NCBI GenBank assembly: GCA_025350695.1
Contig: JANXXI010000338.1
Span: forward strand, 1 to 64,000
Direction: 5' to 3'
Origin: Acidobacteriota bacterium
GTDB taxonomy: Bacteria > Acidobacteriota > Terriglobia > Bryobacterales > Bryobacteraceae
DNA length: 64,000 nucleotides
Positions 44,770 to 57,032 of the stretch are shown piece after piece; position 1 is the first letter of the stretch; the number at the start of each line of letters is the position of its first letter. The position numbers were made by a program, and so were the translations under genes. The notes beneath the pieces were generated by a model, which was not told the origin of the DNA, did no database searches, and was given only the letters and a program-made list of their open reading frames with translations.

Positions 44770-45163
44770 TTAGGCAGCGCGGGCTGCGATCGATCTCATG
44801 GCAATCGGGGCGCCTACCAAGTAAGCCGAACAAAAGATGCAGGACCCGGTCATAGGGGTTGCGATTCGTGTGCAGCCAGACCTTAATCCATTCGCCCAAT
44901 GGAACGCCGTCGTATTTATAGTGCGCACCCCATTCGTGGAAGCAGAGGTAGAGAATGATCGGAACGTAGGATGTGCGGGACAAAGGTACAACACGGTAGA
45001 TAAGGATCAGCGCAATGATGAAGACCAGCATGATGAGGTTTTCAAGAAACCAATCAAACACCACCGTGGGATGGTATGCGGAAGCGGCGAACACCGGAGC
45101 CATGGCGGCCACTAACAACTGGAGAAAACGGTTTTCGCGAAACGGGACTTGGGTCAGTAGCAC
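44770..45163 (-). pseudogene. DUF2238 (YjdF-like) membrane protein remnant
   Basis: The frame from ATG 45163 reads a DUF2238-type membrane protein: WFLENLIMLVFIIALILIYR, then SRTSYVPIILYLCFHEWGAH, YKYDGVP and NPYDRVLHLLFGLL. One extra base at about 44822 then throws it out; the sense text continues in another frame as VGAPIAMRSIAARAA and stops at 44770, well short of the usual ~200 residues. A lost 3' end plus a frameshift make it non-functional. Confidence 0.75.
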
Positions 45164-45316
45164 TCCGGCAAATTGTAGCGCAGCCCCTCGTGGCTAGGAA
45201 GTAATGTGCTTACGGGAGTTATCCCGTCGCGCCGGGCGCCTACCCGGCAGATACGCTTTATCGTTGTATTGAAACACACTCTCCCATACAATCGGGATTA
45301 CCCTCAGGGGGGTCAA

Positions 45317-48300
45317 ATGCCGCGATATTGTCCACTTTTTGCCGCTCTGCTTTTATCTGCCCTCGCCTCCGGCCAGGATGTCTTCGGCTCCATCCGCGGA
45401 CGCGTACTTGACCCATCAGGATCAGCCGTCCCCGGCGCCGTCGTGGTCGCCACTCAAACGGAAACCGGTGCTGCGCGCACTGCCAAGTCCGCATCAAACG
45501 GCGAATACACTTTTCCCAATCTGCCTATCGGGCCGTATCAGATTTCCGCGTCGCATACGGGCTTCAAACAAGCTGTTGAAATAGGGTTGGTGCTCCACGT
45601 TAGTGAACGGGCGTCTTTTGATTTCTCCCTGCAGGTGGGAGAAATGTCGCAGCAAGTGACTGTAACGTCAACCGCCGAGCAAGTGGAAACCGGCACTGGC
45701 GATCAATCCACGCTCATCTCCGGCGAACAGGTTCGCGAGCTTCAACTCAACGGCCGCTCCTTCATGACGCTGCTTGAACTTGTGCCGGGCGTGGCCTCTA
45801 ACATGGCTGATCGCACCGACCCGAATTCAACCCCTGATGTGGCCATCAATGGTTCCCGCAATAGCGCTTCGAACTTCAACATCGACGGCGGCAACAACGC
45901 GGACGTCATTGTAGGTTCAGGTTCGCTCAACACATTTACGTCCGTTGAAACTATCGCCGAGTTCTCTGTCATCACTTCGCCATATTCAGCCGAATACGGC
46001 AAGGGTGGATTTTCGCAGGTGAATGTGGTTACCAAAGGCGGCACAAAGAAGTACCACGGTTCCTTATTCTATTTCCTGCGCAACGATGCCTTTGCCGCCA
46101 ACGATTATTTGACTCACCAGACCTTGCCGCTGAAGCTGAATAACTTCGGTTACAACCTCGGCGGACCGCTGGTGTTCCCTCACTATAACCGCAGCCGCAA
46201 CAAGACTTTCTTTTTCTGGACCCAGGAATTCAACCGCATCACCAATACTCCGGCCGCCGTGAATACAACGACGCCAACGGCACTTGAGCGCGTCGGCGAT
46301 TTCTCCCCTCTTGGCCCCGGCGCCGACAAACTTTTTGGTACTGCCGACGATCCGGTTGTCGATCCTACTACCGCCAAAGGCTTCCCTGACGGCAAAATCC
46401 CAGCCTCTCGCATAGATCCAAATTCGGCAAAGCTAATGGCTCTGTATCCGCTGCCCAACTTCGCCGGGCCAGGTGCGATCAACTATACTTCAGCCGTCGC
46501 CTCGCGCCAAAATTGGCGCGAAGAGATGTTACGTATCGACCAAAATCTGACCGATAACCTGCGCCTGTTCGGACGATTCACACAAGATGCGTTCGACCTG
46601 GCGAACCCGTACGGAGGCTTCTCTCTTTCGGCAGTAACCACGCGCTTTGCCGGATTGGCCAATACCTACGGGAAGAGGCCAGGAAAGAACGTAGTAATCA
46701 ATGGATTTCACACAATTACTCCGACGCTGTTCCAGCACTTCCAATTTACTTTCGCCCGGCGCTACTTCAATCTGGGGCCCACGTCGAACTTATCGGATCG
46801 CAAAGGGTTGGGAGTTACTCTGCCCAAGCTGTTTCAGAACGGCGACCCCGATATTCCAGGCATCAACCTAGGCGCCGGTTACGCCGCAATCAGCCCCTAT
46901 CACGTCGGTCACAAAGAGCTGTTTAATCTGGAATTCTCGGACACATTTACGAAGGTGTACGGCAGCCATACCATCAAATCCGGCGCTCTTTATTCCTTTG
47001 GCGGCAATCTGGAGCAACCCAACAACGTGAACACTGGCGGCAGTTTCGCCTTCAGTACTAACTTTGCCAAGAACCCCGTGGCTAACTTCCTGCTGGGTTA
47101 TCCGAATACTTACACGGAAGTGGAAAAGCCCGTGGTTTCCGACGCACGGTTTGGGTTCTTTGAAGCCTTCGTGCAGGACGATTTCAAGGTTAGAAAAAAT
47201 CTTACTATTTGTTATGGCTTGCGCTACACCAATTACTACAATCCATATGATGTGAACAATGTGATGAGCAACTTCCTGCCATCCGCCTTCCAGTCGGCTG
47301 ATGCTCCCCAACTGGTGAGGGCAACCGGGGTGCTGGTTGCCGGCACAGGAAATCCACTCAATGGCATCATCGTCGCGGGCAAGAATTCCCCCTACGGAAA
47401 ACGCATCGCCAACAGCAATCTGAATTTGTGGGGACCCCGTTTCAGCTTCGCTTACGCGCCCTTCGCCCGCAGGCACACTGCTATCCGAGGTGGATGGGGC
47501 ATGTTCTTCACGCGACCGCTCATCGGCGCGTTTATCAACAATGCCTTCGACAATCCTCCGTTCTCGAAGACAGTTACGTTGAACCAGCCGTCCTACTATC
47601 TATTCGGGGGCTCCCCTCCTGCGCAGTCGCCACCCACGGTGACGGCCCTTGGCCTGTCACTCAAAGCCCCCACCGTTCATCGCTGGAGCTTCGGAGTGCA
47701 GCAGCAGATTCTGCGCAATGGCGTGCTGGACGTCAGCTATGTTGGCTCGCGATCACTGCGCCTGGAAATGCCGGTGGCGATCAACAATCCACTGGCGGGC
47801 ACAGTGCCCTCGGGGACCAATGTCAATTTCGTGCGGCCCTACACGGGCTATGGCGCGATCACGTCGCGGCAAAGTTCGGGAGACTCTAATTATCACGCGT
47901 TGCAAGTTAGCTTCAACCGGCGCATGACTAAGAAGCTTTCCGTGGGGGTGGCCTATACATGGTCGAAATCAATCGACGATGCGTCCAGTGACCGCAGCGC
48001 TACCGACGTTCCGCCAAACTCGCAAAACTTCCGCGCCGAACGCGGCCCATCCGACTTCGACCGCAGGCAGATCCTAACCGGCAACTTTATCTGGTCGCTG
48101 CCCGTGCTTGTGCGTTCGCCCTTTTTTAAGGGCTGGCAGATTTCCGGCATTGCGCGTATGTGGACCGGTACGCCTTTCGACGTGGTTATGAGTTCCGATG
48201 TAGCGGGTATTGGCGCTGTGGAAAATCAGCGGCCCGATGTTATCGCCGATACGAAAGGAACTCGTACCGTCAACGAATGGTTTAACGTCAATGCGTTTGC

Positions 48301-48589
48301 CCGTCCTAAGACCGGCACATTCGGCAACATGGGCCGTAACAGCCTTCGCGGCGCTGGGGTGAATAAGTGGGATTTAGCGCTGTTCAAGAGTTTCACACTC
48401 ACGGAAGACTCTAAGTTGCAATTCCGGTCGGAGGCGTTCAATGCGTTCAACCACCCATCGTTTACGACTATTGGCAATTCGCTGAATACGACCACTACGG
48501 GCGTCAATCCCGGGCTGAATAGCTTTGGTGTAGTAACGGGGACTCGTGATTCGCGGGTGATCCAACTGGCGTTGAAGCTGACTTTTTAA
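45317..48589 (+). CDS. Oar-type outer membrane receptor 1 (carboxypeptidase-regulatory plug, beta-barrel)
   Basis: About 1090 residues from ATG 45317, with CAGGGGGG upstream and a signal peptide (LFAALLLSALASGQ). A CarboxypepD_reg-like domain (GSIRGRVLDPSGSAVPGAVV, SASNGEYTFPNLPIGPYQIS) is followed by a plug (LNGRSFMTLLELVPGV, INGSRNSASNFNIDGGNNAD) and a large barrel (SLFYFLRNDAFAAND). It ends in the aromatic GTRDSRVIQLALKLTF. These TonB-dependent-like proteins are numerous in acidobacteria; ligands are unknown, perhaps oligosaccharides or peptides. The longer frame from 45206 has no support. Not in an operon. Confidence 0.93.
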   Translation: MPRYCPLFAALLLSALASGQDVFGSIRGRVLDPSGSAVPGAVVVATQTETGAARTAKSASNGEYTFPNLPIGPYQISASHTGFKQAVEIGLVLHVSERASFDFSLQVGEMSQQVTVTSTAEQVETGTGDQSTLISGEQVRELQLNGRSFMTLLELVPGVASNMADRTDPNSTPDVAINGSRNSASNFNIDGGNNADVIVGSGSLNTFTSVETIAEFSVITSPYSAEYGKGGFSQVNVVTKGGTKKYHGSLFYFLRNDAFAANDYLTHQTLPLKLNNFGYNLGGPLVFPHYNRSRNKTFFFWTQEFNRITNTPAAVNTTTPTALERVGDFSPLGPGADKLFGTADDPVVDPTTAKGFPDGKIPASRIDPNSAKLMALYPLPNFAGPGAINYTSAVASRQNWREEMLRIDQNLTDNLRLFGRFTQDAFDLANPYGGFSLSAVTTRFAGLANTYGKRPGKNVVINGFHTITPTLFQHFQFTFARRYFNLGPTSNLSDRKGLGVTLPKLFQNGDPDIPGINLGAGYAAISPYHVGHKELFNLEFSDTFTKVYGSHTIKSGALYSFGGNLEQPNNVNTGGSFAFSTNFAKNPVANFLLGYPNTYTEVEKPVVSDARFGFFEAFVQDDFKVRKNLTICYGLRYTNYYNPYDVNNVMSNFLPSAFQSADAPQLVRATGVLVAGTGNPLNGIIVAGKNSPYGKRIANSNLNLWGPRFSFAYAPFARRHTAIRGGWGMFFTRPLIGAFINNAFDNPPFSKTVTLNQPSYYLFGGSPPAQSPPTVTALGLSLKAPTVHRWSFGVQQQILRNGVLDVSYVGSRSLRLEMPVAINNPLAGTVPSGTNVNFVRPYTGYGAITSRQSSGDSNYHALQVSFNRRMTKKLSVGVAYTWSKSIDDASSDRSATDVPPNSQNFRAERGPSDFDRRQILTGNFIWSLPVLVRSPFFKGWQISGIARMWTGTPFDVVMSSDVAGIGAVENQRPDVIADTKGTRTVNEWFNVNAFARPKTGTFGNMGRNSLRGAGVNKWDLALFKSFTLTEDSKLQFRSEAFNAFNHPSFTTIGNSLNTTTTGVNPGLNSFGVVTGTRDSRVIQLALKLTF

Positions 48590-48604
48590 AAGGGAGTCTT
48601 TACC

Positions 48605-50558
<1,954 letters not shown>

Positions 50559-50587
50559 TCCATTTTCGTTTGAGTAGTTTGAAAAAG

Positions 50588-50626
50588 CCGCCCGCGAGCC
50601 AACCAGCTCCAGGGCGGTTTCTATTT
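50588..50626 (+). terminator. Rho-independent terminator of gap
   Basis: CCGCCC (50588-50593) pairs with GGGCGG (50612-50617), with an inner GAGC/GCTC stem, followed by TTTCTATTTT. Located 30 bases after the gap stop. Confidence 0.85.
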
Positions 50627-50657
50627 TGGTCTGCGCCCAAGTCAGAATGGAAATGAT

Positions 50658-53600
50658 ATGATTTCAACAATCTTTATGAAACTCTTTAAATGCTTGGTGG
50701 CGTCTTTGCTGCTTGCCGCCTTCTCACCCTTTGCGTTTTCGCAAGCCGTAAATGCCACGCTGCTGGGCACCGTAACCGATGCCACTGGCGCCGTCGTTCC
50801 ACGCGCCAAGGTGGTAATTACCGAACAAAACACGAATGTGGCCAAAGCGGGCCAAACCAACGACAGCGGCAACTACACTTTCCCCGATTTACCCCCCGGC
50901 CTGTACATAGTTTCCGCCGAATTGGAAGGGTTTCGGAAAGAAGCTAGGCGCGACGTGAAGCTCGACGTCAACAGCAACGCCCGTGTCGATCTGCGTCTGC
51001 AACCGGGCAATGTCAGCGAGACGGTTGAAATCACCGGCGCTCCTCCGCTACTGCAAACCGAACGCGCCGATACGGGCCGTATCGTGGACGCCGAAATGGT
51101 TTCCGAATTGCCGCTGGGTGTAAATCGCAATTTTCAATCCTTGCTCGATCTGGTCCCAGGCACAACCGAAGCATCCTTCCAGCACTCGCAATTTTTCAAT
51201 GCATCCAGCTCTCTCCAAACCCAGGTAAACGGTCAAGGCCGCATGGGGAACAACTATCAGATTGAAGGCGTCGATAACAACGAACGCACAGGCCTGCTGC
51301 AAGTGCTGATCCCCCCGGCCGAAGCGATTCAACAGGTCAGCATCTCCACCACCAATCATGATCCGGAACTGGGACGCGGCACCGGCGCCGTTACTAACGT
51401 TATGCTGAAGTCGGGCACGAATCAAATACACGGTGGTCTTTATGAGTGGACGCAGAACAGCGCCTTCGACGCCCGCACCTTTTTCAGCAAGAGCGTCGGC
51501 CACCTGGCCTACAACCAGTTCGGCGGCAACTTGGGCGGGCCGATCAAACGGAACAAGTGGTTCATCTTTGGTGATTATCTGCGCACCATGGATCACGAAG
51601 CCAACACCAACACCATGACCATTCCTTCCGCCGCCTTCAAACAAGGCGATCTGAGCGCCGGCAGGAACACTGTATTTGACCCCGCTACAGGCGACCCGCT
51701 CACCGGCATTGGCCGCGTTCCTTTCAACGGCAATATCATTCCAACCACCCGTATAGATCCAATTGCGAAAAAGATCATGGCCTATTTGCCCGATCCCAAT
51801 CAGCCCTTCGTCGCAGCCACTCCCAGCAACAACTACTTCGCACTGCTGCCCATGGTCAAGACCACCGATTCATTCGACGTGAAGAGCGACTACACCCTCA
51901 GCGAGAAGGACCGGCTAACGGGCCGCATGAGTTTTTCCCGTCCCACTTCTTTCCAAGCCCCGGCTTTCGGTGACGCCGGTGGACCGGCGCAAGGCGGCTT
52001 TGCCGGCAGCGGTTTCCAGAAGACTTACTCAGCAGGCATCGGCTATAACCGCACCGTGACCCCCTCATTGTTAACCGAGTTCCGCCTCGGCGTGGCCCAC
52101 TACCATAATGAAGCCGTGCCAACCGATTACGGCAAGGACGACACCAGCAAGCTCGGCATCCCCAACGTGAACATCAACCAGTTCACCAGTGGTTTCGTGG
52201 GCATCAGCATCGGGAATTTTTCCAGCCCCTTGACTGGATATTCGGCCAGTGTTCCGTGGGTTCGGGCCGAAGCCAATATCGACATCGTCAACAGCTGGAC
52301 GAAGGTGCGGCGCAACCACACCTTCAAGTTCGGAGGCGACGTCCGCCGCATTCGTGACGACTTACTTCAGGACCAGACTTTCAGCCCGCGCGGCGTGATC
52401 ACGTTCGGCACGAATCAGACCTTTGCTCCCGGCGCCACAGGCGGAACAGGAGTTGCCAACAACATGGCCGGCTTCCTGCTCGGCTTGCCCAGCTCCGTGG
52501 GACGCGACGTCAACACGTACTTCCCCGCCATGCGTTTGTGGCAGACGTTTCTTTATGCCGCCGACGGTTGGCAGATCTCCCCGAAATTGACCGCCAGCAT
52601 CGGGCTGCGGTGGGAGGCCTATCCACCGGCAGTTCCGAGATTCGCGGGTGGTTTCTCCAACTACGATTTTGTCAAGAACCAATTGGTCATCGCCGGAGTC
52701 GGCGGCAACCCGATGAACTTAGGCATGCAGGCCCACTACAACTACTTCGCGCCTCGCGTCGGACTGGCTTACCGGCTCACCGAAAAGACGGTCATTCGCA
52801 CAGGGTTTGGCATGAGCTACTCTCCTTTCCCGGATAATAACTACGCCTATAACTTCCCGGTGCGTTCGAACAACAACTACACCAGCGCGGCCACTTACCT
52901 TCCGGCGGAAGACCCCATTACGCACAAGACCATTAACTTCACCAATGGATTCCCGCCCGTGCGTCCGGTGGAAGTGCCCGCCAACGGCATCATCACTAAT
53001 CCGGACATAACCTCCACCTATTTCGTGGTTCCAAAGGACTTCAAAAATCCCTATGTGTTGACATGGAATTTCGCGCTGCAACAATCTCTACCGATGAAGC
53101 TGGTTTTGGATGCGGCATACGTGGGCACCCACGGCGTACATATCGCGGGCTCGCCAAATCTAAACGCTGGAACGGAGATTGGAAAGGGCAGTCTCGGTCA
53201 ACCGCAATATCCGCGCACTGCCGCAACCACGCAGATCTTCCGGGGTTTTTCATCGAATTATAATTCGCTCCAAGTGAAGGTAGATCGCCGCTTCGGCACG
53301 GGTTTGAAAGTCACCACCTCCTTCACCTGGAGCAAGGGAATGTCTTGGCAGAATGGCGATGACGGCGGATTGTTCAACTACGTTGGAATGTCGCGCAGCT
53401 ACGCCCGGGCGGATTTTGATCGCACCTTAAATTATGTTCAGAGCTACATTTATGAACTCCCCTGGGGCCCAAAGCGGCGCTGGATGAGCCACGGCAGGGC
53501 GGGCCAACTACTAGGCGGCTGGAACGCATCGGGCATCCTTTCAGCTCGCACTGGATCTCCCCTAACGATTACCGCCAGCAATACGCTCCAACTACCCGCC

Positions 53601-53984
53601 AGTACACAGACCGTGGATCAAGTGGCTCCGGTCAACATTCTGCATGGCATCAACATCGGCAACCCTTGGATTGATACAGCAAGCTTCGCCCAGCCGCCCA
53701 ATACGAGATTCGGAACAACCGGACGCAACTTCATCAGCGGACCAGGCACGTTCGGACTGAACGCGAAACTGGGCCGCATTGTGCAGTTCCATGAGGGCAG
53801 ACTCCGGTTGGACGTGCGCGTCGAATCGTTCAACGTAACCAACACTCCGCAATTTTCCAACCCGAGCGTATCGCTTACTAGCACGACGTTCGGTATGATT
53901 ACCGGAACCCGTTCCACAGGCACGGGCGTCAACGGCACAGGCGGCGGACGGCTGGTTCAGTTGGGAGCCAAGCTCACGTTCTAA
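50658..53984 (+). CDS. Oar-type outer membrane receptor 2
   Basis: A 1108-residue protein. Signal peptide (FKCLVASLLLAAFSPFAFSQ), carboxypeptidase-regulatory domain (ATLLGTVTDATGAVVPRAKV, NDSGNYTFPDLPPGLYIVS), plug (NYQIEGVDNNERTGLLQVL) and barrel (GGLYEWTQNSAFDARTFFSK), ending GGGRLVQLGAKLTF. Starts at ATG 50658 or Met7 at 50676. Same family as receptors 1 and 3 but clearly diverged throughout. The 31-base gap behind the gap terminator leaves little room for a promoter, so transcription may read through. Confidence 0.93.
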   Translation: MISTIFMKLFKCLVASLLLAAFSPFAFSQAVNATLLGTVTDATGAVVPRAKVVITEQNTNVAKAGQTNDSGNYTFPDLPPGLYIVSAELEGFRKEARRDVKLDVNSNARVDLRLQPGNVSETVEITGAPPLLQTERADTGRIVDAEMVSELPLGVNRNFQSLLDLVPGTTEASFQHSQFFNASSSLQTQVNGQGRMGNNYQIEGVDNNERTGLLQVLIPPAEAIQQVSISTTNHDPELGRGTGAVTNVMLKSGTNQIHGGLYEWTQNSAFDARTFFSKSVGHLAYNQFGGNLGGPIKRNKWFIFGDYLRTMDHEANTNTMTIPSAAFKQGDLSAGRNTVFDPATGDPLTGIGRVPFNGNIIPTTRIDPIAKKIMAYLPDPNQPFVAATPSNNYFALLPMVKTTDSFDVKSDYTLSEKDRLTGRMSFSRPTSFQAPAFGDAGGPAQGGFAGSGFQKTYSAGIGYNRTVTPSLLTEFRLGVAHYHNEAVPTDYGKDDTSKLGIPNVNINQFTSGFVGISIGNFSSPLTGYSASVPWVRAEANIDIVNSWTKVRRNHTFKFGGDVRRIRDDLLQDQTFSPRGVITFGTNQTFAPGATGGTGVANNMAGFLLGLPSSVGRDVNTYFPAMRLWQTFLYAADGWQISPKLTASIGLRWEAYPPAVPRFAGGFSNYDFVKNQLVIAGVGGNPMNLGMQAHYNYFAPRVGLAYRLTEKTVIRTGFGMSYSPFPDNNYAYNFPVRSNNNYTSAATYLPAEDPITHKTINFTNGFPPVRPVEVPANGIITNPDITSTYFVVPKDFKNPYVLTWNFALQQSLPMKLVLDAAYVGTHGVHIAGSPNLNAGTEIGKGSLGQPQYPRTAATTQIFRGFSSNYNSLQVKVDRRFGTGLKVTTSFTWSKGMSWQNGDDGGLFNYVGMSRSYARADFDRTLNYVQSYIYELPWGPKRRWMSHGRAGQLLGGWNASGILSARTGSPLTITASNTLQLPASTQTVDQVAPVNILHGINIGNPWIDTASFAQPPNTRFGTTGRNFISGPGTFGLNAKLGRIVQFHEGRLRLDVRVESFNVTNTPQFSNPSVSLTSTTFGMITGTRSTGTGVNGTGGGRLVQLGAKLTF

Positions 53985-54008
53985 GCACGAGTAGATCGAC
54001 TACCCTGG

Positions 54009-54035
54009 TGCGAGGGGCGCTCAAGGCCCCTCGCA
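54009..54035 (+). terminator. Strong stem-loop after Oar-type receptor 2
   Basis: Perfect 10-bp stem TGCGAGGGGC (54009-54018) with GCCCCTCGCA (54026-54035), loop of 7, 25 bases after the stop. There is no T run, so it may act as an mRNA 3' stabiliser rather than an intrinsic terminator. Confidence 0.5.
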
Positions 54036-54036
54036 A

Positions 54037-54637
54037 ATGAAACCAACCTTCTTCGCCATTCTTCTAGCGCCGGTTCGCTTTCTCGCAACGCATTGTCCCC
54101 GACTGGCGCCACGCCGTAGATCTAAGAATGCCGCGCCTCTCGTCCAACCCAACTGGAGCCACATTCCTCACCATCCGCGACGGGGAATTCGTGCGTCGCA
54201 TCGGCAGCACCTTGAGCTTGGCTGGCCGGCCCTTCCGCTTCAATGGCAACAACACTTACTATCTGCAAGCCGGGATCGCCTACCATCGCAATGCGGGCGT
54301 GGAGGAAACGCTCGACAAGATGGCGGAGTTGGGCCTTACCGTGGCGCGAGCCAATGCGCATAACGATCATCCGCCGTCGCAGGATCCGGCGGCGATTCAA
54401 ACTGAGCCGGGCGTGTATAACGAAACAAACCTTATCGCGCTGGATCAATCCATCGTGGAAGCGAAGAAGCGCAACATCAAGTTAATCCTGAAGCTGACCA
54501 ATAATTGGACAGCGTACGGCGGCATTGAGCGTTACGTGCAATGGAAAGTTGGGCACCAGCCTTCGGCAGCCGAGACGCCGATTGCAGTGAGCGTAAGTGG
54601 CCGCGCGGCGAATGTGGTGGCAATGACTGTTCGGTAG
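54037..54637 (+). pseudogene. GH5-family mannanase-like remnant
   Basis: A signal-peptide-like start (MKPTFFAILLAPVRFLA) at 54037 is out of frame with the sense text that follows from about 54128 (FVRRIGSTLSLAGRPFRFNG, NNTYYLQAGIAYH, KMAELGLTVARANAH, KKRNIKLILKLTNNWTAYGG), so an indel near 54100 separates them. This is the N-terminal part of GH5 endo-beta-mannanase-like enzymes. Immediately after the asparagine-rich strand the frame changes to unrelated residues and stops at 54637; both catalytic Glu residues and two thirds of the barrel are missing. Residual function is excluded for a glycosidase. Confidence 0.72.
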
Positions 54638-54640
54638 GGG

Positions 54641-55807
<1,167 letters not shown>

Positions 55808-55984
55808 TTAGTTCGTTGGACTGAGAACTATCTTATTTCAATTGGTGGCTCAGTGGGCAGTGCTGTTTTCGATACTGCGTATTTGCGGATCTTGTACTGA
55901 TGTAACGTTATGCGACATGTCAGTATGCAGCGTGAGCCGTCGCCTGTTTTCGTTTTGGTGCACTGGCTCGGCAAGCCTCGCTCG

Positions 55985-56006
55985 GCGCGACTTTTCAGAG
56001 TCGCGC
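55985..56006. terminator. Stem-loop between the VWFA and esterase genes
   Basis: GCGCGACT (55985-55992) and AGTCGCGC (55999-56006), loop of 6. Downstream of the minus-strand VWFA gene (stop at 56036). No T run; function as terminator is a guess. Confidence 0.4.
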
Positions 56007-56035
56007 GTCGGTCTCGGACCGGCCCAACTAAGAAT

Positions 56036-56968
56036 TTACTCCGCGGCGTAGTAGCCGGCGCGTGCGCGTAATTGCGCCTTTGGATAACGCCGCTGTGCCT
56101 CAGGCGACAACGTCACTCGAATTTTATGAAAAGCGCCGGGCGCGCCGGTGGGTGGTGCGGAATATTCAAGCGCGTAACGGTTGCGGATGCGATCAAAGAT
56201 TAAGCCCAGTGACGATTCCAGATTTCCTGGCCTAAACGCCTCTCCACCGGTTTCCTCTGACAAGGAGAAAACGTTGGATAGCGTGAAATCGGGGTTTGTG
56301 TAGCGGCCTTTGGGGTCGGGTTCCGGACGGCGTGCACGGCCTGTCACAATGGCGTTTAGTACTGTATTAGCGCCATGAAGTTTTTTCAAAGTCTGTTCGT
56401 CATTCATCTGGTAGTTCAAACCCAGGTTGTCCGTGACGACCAAAATGGCTCGCCTGCCTGTAGCTGCGTTTTCTTTCATGTATTCAGCGGCCGCGACCAC
56501 CGCGTGATTGATCAAAGTCCCAGAGCCCAATGTTTTGTCGTTTACAGCCGAGTTAATTTGCCGGGAAACGGCTTCAAAATCGCCGGTGAATTCCTGAGTC
56601 ACCTTCTGATTGCGGGCGAAGAGCATGACAGCCAATTTGTCGTCGGGCTTCAGAACTGCCATTGCTTGACGCGACGCACGGGCGAGTGCATCAATCGATT
56701 TAGTCATGCTGCCACTGACGTCCAGCAGCAACAGGAGCGACACCGGCTCGCGTTCATGCCCGAAATGGGTCATAGGTTGTGGCGTATTTTCGTCGAAGAT
56801 GCGGAAGTCATCGCGGGTAAGTTCGTTCACCAGGCGGCCGCTATCATCCACTTGCACATCGACCCGGACAACCGTTGCGCCGGATTTAAAGAGCGGTTGC
56901 ACGTCCTGCGCGCGCGCCAAAGTTTGGCAAAACACGGCGGCGGCGAGAAAGGGGAGGAGAGCTCGCAT
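56036..56968 (-). CDS. VWFA-related acidobacterial domain protein
   Basis: A 310-residue exported protein of the acidobacterial VWFA-related family (TIGR03436 type). Signal peptide (LLPFLAAAVFCQTLARA), the lead domain (VRVDVQVDDSGRLVNELTRDDFRIFDEN), then a von Willebrand A fold with MIDAS motif D83-VSGS (LLLLLDVSGSMTKS) and a further Thr in SGTLINHAV. Binds a divalent metal and presumably a protein or surface ligand. Usually found in many copies in these genomes. It diverges from selB. Confidence 0.93.
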   Translation of the reverse strand: MRALLPFLAAAVFCQTLARAQDVQPLFKSGATVVRVDVQVDDSGRLVNELTRDDFRIFDENTPQPMTHFGHEREPVSLLLLLDVSGSMTKSIDALARASRQAMAVLKPDDKLAVMLFARNQKVTQEFTGDFEAVSRQINSAVNDKTLGSGTLINHAVVAAAEYMKENAATGRRAILVVTDNLGLNYQMNDEQTLKKLHGANTVLNAIVTGRARRPEPDPKGRYTNPDFTLSNVFSLSEETGGEAFRPGNLESSLGLIFDRIRNRYALEYSAPPTGAPGAFHKIRVTLSPEAQRRYPKAQLRARAGYYAAE

Positions 56969-57032
56969 GCGCCCATTATCGCTGTTTTCCCGCGGAGCTT
57001 GTCCGAACGACTGTTAATATAACGATTCGGAC

